Assembly (NCBI RefSeq): GCF_000622225.1
Contig: NZ_JHWD01000024.1
Location: forward strand, 1 to 57,271
Origin: Roseomonas mucosa ATCC BAA-692
Lineage (GTDB): Bacteria > Pseudomonadota > Alphaproteobacteria > Acetobacterales > Acetobacteraceae
Reading direction: 5' to 3'
DNA: 57,271 nucleotides
Positions 50,953-57,271 of the stretch are shown in pieces; within the stretch, counting starts at the first letter, position 1; every line of letters starts with the position of its first letter. Under the pieces are notes generated by a model that did no database searches, had not been told where the DNA came from, and was given only the letters and a program-made list of their open reading frames with translations. Made by a program: the position numbers and the translations under genes.

Positions 50953-52440
50953 ATGACCGCCACCGACCGTCGCAACATCATCATGGGCACCATCGCCGTG
51001 GCCGCTCTTGCTCGCCCGGCGATTGCGCAGCAGCACAGCGGCGGCGGCAACCAGCCTGCATCCGCTACAGCCCCCGGGGCAGCGCCGAAGGGTTCCGCAC
51101 CGCCGCCCGTCACCAGGATCATTGCCCGCTACGCCGCATCGGCACCCGCCGACCAGGTGCCGGAAGCAGTCCGCAAGGAAGCCACGCGCACCCTCCTCAA
51201 CTGGGTGGGCTGCGCGGTTGGCGGGTCACGCCAGGATGCTCCAGGCCGCGCCGTGGCAGCCCTGAAGCCTTTTTCCGGCCCGGAGCAGGCTTGCCTGTTC
51301 GGCCGCACCGAGCGGCTGGATGCACCGAATGCCGCATTGGTCAACGGGATCAGCTCCCATGTCCTGGACTTCGACGATACGCATCTCAAGACCATCATCC
51401 ATCCGGCGGGGCCAGTCGCCTCGGCCCTGACGGCCTTCGCGCAGTTCCGGCCGGTGTCGGGCCAGGATTTCATGAATGCGCTGACCCTGGGATGTGAGAT
51501 CGAGTGCCGGATCGGGAACTCGGTGTTCCCCGAACACTACGCCATGGGTTGGCACATCACCGGCACCACGGGCGTCTTCGGCGCCGCAGCCGCCATAGGG
51601 CGCGTCCTGGGCCTGGATGAACAGCGCATGACCTGGGCCATGGGCCTGGCCGCCACACAGCCGGTGGGGCTGAAGGTGCAGTTCGGCACCGACACAAAGA
51701 GCTTCCATCCCGGCAAGGCCGCGCAGAACGGGATGATCGCGGCCCTGCTGGCCCAGCAAGGCTACACCGCCTCGGATGTGGCGATCGAAGGCTTCGACGG
51801 CTGGGGGCAGGCGCTGAGCACGCGGCACAACTGGGACGAAGTGACAACAGGCCTGGGCGAGCGATACGAACTGGCGCTGAACACCTACAAGCCCTTCGCC
51901 TGTGGCATCGTCGCCCACCCTTCGATCGACGCCGCCATCCAGTTGCGCAACGCCAACAGCCCCAGGCCCGGGGACATCCGCTCCATAGCCCTGAAGGTCC
52001 ACCCGCTGGTGCTCAACCTCATGGGCAAGACCGAGCCACGCACCGGCCTGGAAGGCAAGTTCAGCATCTTCCATGCCGTGGCTGTCGCACTGGTCACGGG
52101 CCGTGCGGGCGAACAGGCCTTCACCGATGCCGCCGTGAAGGACCCCACCGTGGTGACCTTGCGCAAGAAGGTCGAGGCAACGGTGGACCCCGCCATCAAG
52201 CCAGATCAGGCCGACATGGTCGTGACGCTCAACGACGGCCGCACGATGCATGTCTTCGTCGAGCACGCCGTGGGAAGCCAACTGCACCCCATGTCCGATC
52301 AACAGCTCGTCGAGAAGTTCATGGGCCAGACCGAAGGCATTCTTCCCACGGATCGCAGCAGACAGCTCCTGGACCTCTGCTGGAAGGCCTGGAGCCTGCA
52401 GGATGCGGGCGAGATCGGCCGCATGGGGGCATCGGCTTGA
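50953..52440 (+). CDS. MmgE/PrpD family protein with an apparent signal peptide
   Basis: A 495-residue protein of the MmgE/PrpD (2-methylcitrate dehydratase, cis-aconitate decarboxylase) superfamily. Family blocks are LVNGISSHVLDFDDTHLKTIIHPAGPVASALTAFAQ, GWHITGTTGVFGAAAAIGRVLGLD, SFHPGKAAQNGMIAALLAQQGYT and YKPFACGIVAHPSIDA. Residues 1-26 look like an export signal (basic DRRN, then IIMGTIAVAALA, and a cut near AIAQQ), followed by a Ser/Gly/Pro-rich linker to residue 57. Family members are normally cytoplasmic, so this would be an exported variant. No prpC/prpB genes are nearby, so methylcitrate use is not supported. Divergent from gntR. Confidence 0.87.
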   Translation: MTATDRRNIIMGTIAVAALARPAIAQQHSGGGNQPASATAPGAAPKGSAPPPVTRIIARYAASAPADQVPEAVRKEATRTLLNWVGCAVGGSRQDAPGRAVAALKPFSGPEQACLFGRTERLDAPNAALVNGISSHVLDFDDTHLKTIIHPAGPVASALTAFAQFRPVSGQDFMNALTLGCEIECRIGNSVFPEHYAMGWHITGTTGVFGAAAAIGRVLGLDEQRMTWAMGLAATQPVGLKVQFGTDTKSFHPGKAAQNGMIAALLAQQGYTASDVAIEGFDGWGQALSTRHNWDEVTTGLGERYELALNTYKPFACGIVAHPSIDAAIQLRNANSPRPGDIRSIALKVHPLVLNLMGKTEPRTGLEGKFSIFHAVAVALVTGRAGEQAFTDAAVKDPTVVTLRKKVEATVDPAIKPDQADMVVTLNDGRTMHVFVEHAVGSQLHPMSDQQLVEKFMGQTEGILPTDRSRQLLDLCWKAWSLQDAGEIGRMGASA

Positions 52441-52592
52441 CGCAGGCAAGGCCTGGACAGCCCCTCTTCCGGCGCGGGTGACGGATGCAGGCCGTCGACG
52501 GGCTTGCCACCCGGCACACGCCTCATCCGCGGTGTCGGTGAATCCCGAACCCGGACTGGCCGTGACCCGCTCCCAGCCTGCCCAGCCGTGCC

Positions 52593-52629
52593 TGGGAGGA
52601 GGACCGGCCTTTCCCCGGACCTCCTCCCA
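52593..52629. terminator. Inverted repeat between MmgE/PrpD and M20 genes
   Basis: Arms TGGGAGGAGG and CCTCCTCCCA, perfect over 10 bp, with a 17-nt loop, between convergent genes. A second pairing, CTCCCAG/CTGGGAG at 52570-52598, overlaps it. No T tract. Confidence 0.5.
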
Positions 52630-52641
52630 GGCCACACCCTT

Positions 52642-54063
52642 TCAGGCCCCCTCGGCCATGTCGAAGACCGGCTCCAGCCCCGCGGGCAGCGGGCAGTCAT
52701 AGGGCGTGCGGGCCAGCCGCGCCTGGTGGTCGGCCCTGGCCTGGGCCAGCAGTTCCGGGCTCTGCAGCACATCGACCGCCGTGCCGGCCATCACCTTGGC
52801 CACATGCGCCATGCCCTTGTGGGCATAGGGCGTCTTGCCTTGCGCCGTGAGCTGCCAGGAATGCCCCGGCGTACCGATGGCATAGGTGGCGCCGCGCGCC
52901 TGCACCGTCGGCACGGCCCAGGAGACGTCGCCGACATCGGTGGAGCCGACGCTGGGCGGCGGCGGCGCGTCGAGCGGCGCGACGCGGTCGCAGAGCGGCG
53001 CATCCGTCACCGGCAGGCCGAAGCGGCGATGCGCGGCCACGATATCCTCCCGCCGCACGGTGTTCTGGATGGCGCGGGCGAAGTCGCGGTCGGCCTCGTC
53101 GAATTCCGGCGCGCCCAGGCGCTGGAAGTTGTCGTACATCGCCTGTTCCAGCGGCGTGTTGGGGAGCAGGTTGCTCATGCCGCTGACCACCCGGGATGCC
53201 ACCGTGGTCTCGGTCATCAGCGCGGCGCCCTGGGCGATCTTCTCCACCCGCTCCGCCAGCCTGCGAAGCTCCGGCAGCTCGGCGGCACGGATCAGGTAGC
53301 GGATCTTCGCCGCGCCCTGCACCACATTCGGCGCGATGCCGCCGGCGTTCAGATAGGCGTAGTGGATGCGCGCGCTGCTCGGCATGTGCTCGCGCATGTA
53401 GTTCACGCCGACATTCATCAGCTCCGCCGCGTCCAGCGCGGAACGGCCCAGCTCCGGCGCGGCGGCGGCATGGGAGGAACGGCCGGTGAAGCTGTAGTCC
53501 ACCTGCAGGATCGCCAGCGAATGCGCCGGGTTCACGCCGGAGAAGGGCGCCGGGTGCCAGGAGATGGCGATGTCCACATCGTCGAAGACGCCGTCGCGCA
53601 CCATGAAGGTCTTGGCCGCGCCGCCTTCCTCGGCCGGGCAGCCATAATAGCGCACGCGGCCCTTCACCCCGTTCGCCGCCAGCCAGTCCTTCACCGCCGT
53701 GGCCGCGAGCATGGCGCCGGCGCCCAGCAGGTTGTGGCCGCAGCCATGGCCGGCATGCTCGCCCGGCCGCGGGCGGTGCTCGGCCACGCCGGCCTCCTGG
53801 CTCAGCCCGGGCAGCGCGTCGTACTCGCCCAGGATGGCGATCACCGGCCCGCCCTCGCCCGCCTCCCCCATCACCGCCGTGGGAATGCCGGCGAGGCCCT
53901 CGGTGACGCGGAAGCCCTGCTCCTTCAGCATCGCGACATGCTCCGCCGCCGAGCGCTTCTCCTGGAAGTTCAGCTCCGGCATCTCCCAGACCCGGTCGCT
54001 GAGCCCTTCGAAGACCGCGCGGTGGTTCTCGACGAACTGCCAGATCGGCTCGGAATTCTTCAT
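52642..54063 (-). CDS. M20-family amidohydrolase (AbgB-like)
   Basis: A 473-residue zinc-dependent amidohydrolase of the M20D group, near p-aminobenzoyl-glutamate hydrolase subunit B. Metal-ligand motifs are GEYDALPG, HACGHN-like HAGHGCGHNLLGAGA, and CPAEEGGAAK; the second-domain dimer motif (QVDYSFTGRSSHAAAAPELGRSALDA) and the late SVGSTDVGDVSWAVP (with D and S) are also clear. The start ATG at 54063 gives MKNSEPIWQFVENHRAVFEGLSD, the normal start of the family. Substrate: an N-acyl amino acid or peptide; not readable further. It has no operon partner. Confidence 0.9.
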   Translation of the reverse strand: MKNSEPIWQFVENHRAVFEGLSDRVWEMPELNFQEKRSAAEHVAMLKEQGFRVTEGLAGIPTAVMGEAGEGGPVIAILGEYDALPGLSQEAGVAEHRPRPGEHAGHGCGHNLLGAGAMLAATAVKDWLAANGVKGRVRYYGCPAEEGGAAKTFMVRDGVFDDVDIAISWHPAPFSGVNPAHSLAILQVDYSFTGRSSHAAAAPELGRSALDAAELMNVGVNYMREHMPSSARIHYAYLNAGGIAPNVVQGAAKIRYLIRAAELPELRRLAERVEKIAQGAALMTETTVASRVVSGMSNLLPNTPLEQAMYDNFQRLGAPEFDEADRDFARAIQNTVRREDIVAAHRRFGLPVTDAPLCDRVAPLDAPPPPSVGSTDVGDVSWAVPTVQARGATYAIGTPGHSWQLTAQGKTPYAHKGMAHVAKVMAGTAVDVLQSPELLAQARADHQARLARTPYDCPLPAGLEPVFDMAEGA

Positions 54064-54379
54064 GGCGTGTTCTCTCCTGCGGCGCCGCATACCGGTCCGC
54101 CGCATCGGGATGGGTTGGGCCGCCTCGCGGATGCCGGGGCGAAGGCTGGCAGGAGATGTCCGTTCCGTGAACCCGTGCTTCCCTGCCGGAACGATCCGGT
54201 TGCCCGGCGCAGGCAAGCAGGCCCCGTGCCATGTTGCGATTCCGTCACGAGGGCCGCCGTCGCCTGCCCAGGGCCAGCCGGCCTCCCGCGGCCGGCGGGA
54301 GGCGCCCCGCCCTTGACGCCGGGGCGCCAGGGGCGGAAGACCGCCGCTCCATCAACAAGAGCTCCGGTCTCCACCCCCG
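54064..54379. other. Divergent intergenic region before trpS
   Basis: A 316-bp gap between M20 (-) and trpS (+). I see no strong promoter, palindrome, RNA gene or repeat copy. No trp-leader or T-box structure is evident. Confidence 0.4.
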
Positions 54380-55381
54380 ATGCAGCGTGTCTTCTCGGGC
54401 ATCCAGCCCTCCGGTATTCCCACCCTCGGCAACTATCTCGGCGCCATCCGCAACTGGGTGCCGATGCAGAACGGCGACGCCTCGCTCTTCTGCGTGGTGG
54501 ACCAGCACGCCATCACCGTCTGGCAGGACCCGAAGGAGCTGGCGCGGCAGACGCGCGAGATGGCTGCGGCGCTGATCGCCTGCGGCCTGGACCCGGAGCG
54601 CTGCATCCTTTTCGTGCAGAGCCATGTGCCGGCCCATGCGCGCCTCGCCTGGATCTTCAACTGCGTCGCCCGCATCGGCTGGCTGAACCGCATGACGCAG
54701 TTCAAGGACAAGGCCGGCAAGGACCGCGAGGGCGCCTCGGTCGGCCTCTATGTCTATCCGAACCTGATGGCGGCCGACATCCATGCCTACCACGCCACCC
54801 AGGTGCCGGTAGGCGACGACCAGAAGCAGCACCTGGAGCTGGCGAACGACATCGCCCAGAAGTTCAACCACGACTACGGGGTGGATTTCTTCCCCACCAT
54901 CGAGCCGCTGATCCAGGGCGTGGCGGCGCGGGTGATGAGCCTGCGCGACGGCACGAAGAAGATGTCCAAGTCGGACCCCTCCGACCAGTCGCGCATCAAC
55001 CTGACCGACGATGCCGACACGGTGGCGCTGAAGATCCGCCGCGCCAAGACCGACCCCGAGCCCCTGCCCTCCGAGGCGCGCGGGCTGGAGGCACGGCCCG
55101 AGGCGCGCAACCTCGTCGGCATCCTCGCCGCCATCACCGACAGCACGGCGGACGCGGTGCTGGCCGAGCATGGCGGCAAGGGCTTCGGCGCCTTCAAGGA
55201 GGTGCTGGCCGAGGCGCTGGTGGCGAAGCTCTCCCCCATCCAGGCGGAGATGAAGCGGCTGCTGGACGATCCTGCCGCCGTGGATGCCGCGCTGCGCCAG
55301 GGCGCCGGGAAGGCCGCCGGCATCGCCGACCCGATCGTCCGCCGGGCGGAGGAGCTGGTCGGCTTCCTGCCGGCCCGCTAA
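54380..55381 (+). CDS. trpS: Tryptophanyl-tRNA synthetase
   Basis: Class-I aminoacyl-tRNA synthetase of 333 residues. The HIGH-equivalent is T15-L-G-N18 in [11 protein letters not shown] (preceded by the family's FSGIQPSG). The KMSKS loop is K194-M-S-K-S198 (KKMSKSDP). The DQHAIT and [16 protein letters not shown] segments for Trp binding are present. The ATG at 54380 gives the normal bacterial start MQRVFSGIQ. It precedes murJ by 233 bp. Confidence 0.96.
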   Translation: MQRVFSGIQPSGIPTLGNYLGAIRNWVPMQNGDASLFCVVDQHAITVWQDPKELARQTREMAAALIACGLDPERCILFVQSHVPAHARLAWIFNCVARIGWLNRMTQFKDKAGKDREGASVGLYVYPNLMAADIHAYHATQVPVGDDQKQHLELANDIAQKFNHDYGVDFFPTIEPLIQGVAARVMSLRDGTKKMSKSDPSDQSRINLTDDADTVALKIRRAKTDPEPLPSEARGLEARPEARNLVGILAAITDSTADAVLAEHGGKGFGAFKEVLAEALVAKLSPIQAEMKRLLDDPAAVDAALRQGAGKAAGIADPIVRRAEELVGFLPAR

Positions 55382-55484
55382 GCGCAAGGGGCCGCCGGGC
55401 CTCCGCCCCTGCCGGGACGCCGCTGCACCCGGAGCGGAGAAGAATACGAAGATTTAACAAACAGCCCGGCGCCCCGGCAAACCC

Positions 55485-55504
55485 GTCTCCCCGCCCGGGG
55501 AGAC
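55485..55504. terminator. Hairpin after trpS
   Basis: GTCTCCCC-GCCC-GGGGAGAC, a perfect 8-bp stem, about 100 bp after the trpS stop and 110 bp before murJ. Just upstream is an AT-rich patch (GAAGATTTAACAAACAG near 55448-55464) that could hold a murJ promoter, so the hairpin could equally be in the murJ leader. Confidence 0.45.
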
Positions 55505-55614
55505 ACCGCCATTCGCGAGGGGACCGGCCGTCCCGCGATCCGCCCATGGGCTGTTTCTCGCATCGCGGGACCTGTATCACGCGCGTTTCGGCACAGAGGG
55601 AACGCGCCCCACCC

Positions 55615-57162
55615 ATGCTCAAAGGCATCCTTACCGTCGGCGCCTGGACGCTGCTCAGCCGCATCCTGGGCTTCGCGCGGGACATGCTGGTGGCCGCCAT
55701 CATGGGCGCCGGCCCGGTGGCCGATGCCTTCTTCGTGGCGCTGAAGCTGCCCAACCTGTTCCGCCGCCTGTTCGGCGAGGGCGCCTTCAACGCCGCCTTC
55801 GTCCCCGCCTTCTCCGCCACGCTGTCGGCGGAAGGCCCCGCGGCCGCCCGCCTGCTGGCCGAGCGCATGGGCACCCTCCTCGCCCTCTGGCTGGCATTGC
55901 TGACCGTGCTGGGCTGGATCTTCATGCCGCAGGTGCTGACGGTCCTGGCCGCGGGCTTCAACGACGATCCGCTGCGCTGGGAGCTGACGCTCGAGATGAC
56001 GCGGATCACCTTCCCCTACCTGTTCTTCATCTGCCTGACCGCGCTGGTCTCGGGCGTGCTGAACGGGCTGGGCAGCTTCTCCGCGGCGGCGGCGGCGCCG
56101 ATCCTGTTCAACCTCTTCGCCATGGTGGCCCTGCTGGGCCTCACCCCCTATGTCGCCACGCCCGGCCATGCCCAGTCCTGGGGCGTCATGGCCTCCGGCA
56201 TCGCGCAGCTCGCCATGGTCTGGATCGTCGCGGCGCGAAAGGGGATGCCCCTGCTGCCCCGCAAGCCGCGGCTGACGCCCGACGTGAAGACCGTGCTCTG
56301 GCGCATGCTGCCCGGCGTCCTCGGCGCCGGCGTCACCCAGCTCAACCTCGCCATCGACACGCTGATCGCCACCCTGCTGCCGGCCGGCGCGGTGTCCTAC
56401 CTCTATTACGCCGACCGCGTGGCGCAGCTCCCGCTGGGGGTGATCGGCGCGGCGGTCGGTACCGCCCTGCTGCCCATGCTGGCACGGCAGTTCCGCACCC
56501 GGCAGCCGCTCTCGGCGCACCGCACGCTCAACCGGGCGGTGGAATTCTCCCTGGCACTGGCCATCCCCGCCGCCGCGGCGCAGTGGATCACCGCCGGCCC
56601 GATCGTGCAGGCCCTCTTCGAACGGGGCGCCTTCGGGGCCGAGGCTGCCACCGCCACCGCCCATGCCCTGGCCGCCTATGCCGTCGGCCTGCCTGCCTTC
56701 GTGCTGGTGAAGGCCTTCGCCCCCGGCTTCTTCGCGCGCGGCGACACCAGCACCCCGGTGCGGATCGGCATCGCCGTGGTGGTGCTGAACCTCGTGCTAA
56801 ACCTGATCCTGATCCAGTTCCTGGCCCATGTCGGCGTGGCGCTCGCCACCTGCATCGCGGCCTGGGTCAATGCCGGGGCGCTGGCCTTCCTGCTGCACCG
56901 GCACGGCGCCTGGTACCCAGACCGGCGCCTGCGCAGCCGCGTGCCCCGCATGTTGCTGGCGGCAGGGGTGATGATGCTGGTCCTCTGGGGCCTCTCCGCC
57001 CTGCTCTTCCCCGCCGAAGGCCTGCGCGTGGCCCGCCTCCTGCTCCTGGTCGCCACCGGCATGGCCACCTATTTCGGCACCGCCCACCTCCTCGGGGCAC
57101 TGGACCTGCGCGACCTGCGGAACCTCCGGCGCCGGAAAAGCAGCGCCGCCGCCGTGGCGTGA
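55615..57162 (+). CDS. murJ: Lipid II flippase MurJ
   Basis: Moves lipid II across the inner membrane for peptidoglycan synthesis; MOP superfamily with 14 helices in 515 residues. The N-terminus MLKGILTVGAWTLLSRILGFARDMLVAAIMGAG is the family signature. FFVALKLPNLFRRLFGEGAFNAAFVPAF, including the conserved Arg-rich loop, follows. AGVTQLNLAIDTLIATLLPAGAVSYLYYADRVAQLPLGVIG is the central conserved block and QALFERGAFG marks the second half. A 17-residue basic tail (LRDLRNLRRRKSSAAAVA) closes it. The ATG at 55615 is the only start before the first helix. Repeat copy F follows. Confidence 0.95.
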   Translation: MLKGILTVGAWTLLSRILGFARDMLVAAIMGAGPVADAFFVALKLPNLFRRLFGEGAFNAAFVPAFSATLSAEGPAAARLLAERMGTLLALWLALLTVLGWIFMPQVLTVLAAGFNDDPLRWELTLEMTRITFPYLFFICLTALVSGVLNGLGSFSAAAAAPILFNLFAMVALLGLTPYVATPGHAQSWGVMASGIAQLAMVWIVAARKGMPLLPRKPRLTPDVKTVLWRMLPGVLGAGVTQLNLAIDTLIATLLPAGAVSYLYYADRVAQLPLGVIGAAVGTALLPMLARQFRTRQPLSAHRTLNRAVEFSLALAIPAAAAQWITAGPIVQALFERGAFGAEAATATAHALAAYAVGLPAFVLVKAFAPGFFARGDTSTPVRIGIAVVVLNLVLNLILIQFLAHVGVALATCIAAWVNAGALAFLLHRHGAWYPDRRLRSRVPRMLLAAGVMMLVLWGLSALLFPAEGLRVARLLLLVATGMATYFGTAHLLGALDLRDLRNLRRRKSSAAAVA

Positions 57163-57171
57163 TCCGGCGTC

Positions 57172-57271
57172 GCTCCGTCCCCGGGGGACAAGGCTCCGCC
57201 TTTTCCCCCGCACCCCCTTATCCGCCAGGACCCTGCGGGCCCTGGACCCGGTGAGTTGGCTCTTGCTGACG
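57172..57271 (+). repeat. Structured dispersed repeat, copy F (cut by window end)
   Basis: The first 100 bp of the element in the same orientation as copy A, about 10 bp after the murJ stop. Positions 57177-57271 are identical to 217-311 (95 of 95), more alike than any other pair of copies here. The rest lies outside the window. Confidence 0.9.

Noticed and set aside
50953-52440. 2-methylcitrate dehydratase PrpD
   Set aside because: No prpB, prpC or acnM genes are near, and the protein has a signal-like N-terminus. The family name alone does not support methylcitrate activity.
52504-57162. A 1552-codon open frame on the plus strand
   Set aside because: Only its last third, from ATG 55615, is MurJ. 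The upstream part is antisense to the M20 gene or overlaps trpS out of frame.

Overview
The window is a stretch of very GC-rich chromosome. It is most likely from an alphaproteobacterium of the Acetobacteraceae, Roseomonas-like. This rests on the gene content and order (miaB-phoH-ybeY-corC-lnt-XRE regulator; trpS-murJ), the style of the proteins and the codon use; no rRNA is present to confirm it. I see no tRNA, rRNA, CRISPR array, transposase or prophage gene. Most of the window is ordinary chromosomal backbone with short accessory operons between.

Layout. 1-9.9 kb: end of a RidA-type gene, a PlsC-type acyltransferase, then a tightly packed core block (miaB, phoH, ybeY, corC, lnt), an XRE regulator, a DUF2244 membrane protein and nth. 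10-18.3 kb: a DUF1127 small protein, an unrecognised 324-aa protein, an amidase-cupin pair, two isolated subunits of a hydrogenase-4-like complex (large and small), then rph-rdgB. 18.3-25 kb: an L-lactate operon (lldP-lldR-lldD) with two LldR/PdhR-type operators around its promoter, a cytochrome b561 and a dicarboxylate symporter. 25-30.2 kb: an iron-type alcohol dehydrogenase, an AHL/gamma-lactone lactonase and a second iron-type alcohol dehydrogenase in one operon, then cyanase and a siderophore-interacting flavoprotein, divergent around a perfect Fur box. 30.4-37.4 kb: purD, xseA, an M23 peptidase, a GAF-PAS sensor kinase and a Tat-exported sulfatase. 37.5-44.2 kb: LysR regulator, flavin monooxygenase-like protein, oligopeptide-type binding protein and two AhpD/CMD-fold proteins, then a zinc-ribbon metallopeptidase. 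44.2-54 kb: a small lipoprotein, a Fur-box-preceded TonB siderophore receptor, an MFS exporter, a GntR regulator with a shikimate-dehydrogenase-like gene and a PPOX flavoprotein, a divergent MmgE/PrpD protein with an apparent signal peptide, and an M20 hydrolase. 54.4 kb to the end: trpS and murJ.

The most unusual feature is a family of structured repeats of about 340 bp in intergenic spaces: four near-full-length copies (212-551, 10052-10394, 16440-16786, 18305-18650), one internally deleted copy (30217-30414), one cut by the window end (57172-57271) and several end fragments (near 28.4, 40.1 and 44.2 kb). Each copy is a string of compact hairpins. Hairpin sequences differ between copies while pairing is kept. 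Copies occur in both orientations just 3' of genes and carry no convincing ORF. Other unexplained signals are long perfect palindromes at 37379-37399, 40110-40130 and 46929-46948, and the hydrogenase-like pair, which lacks the nickel-ligand motifs and any neighbouring membrane subunits.
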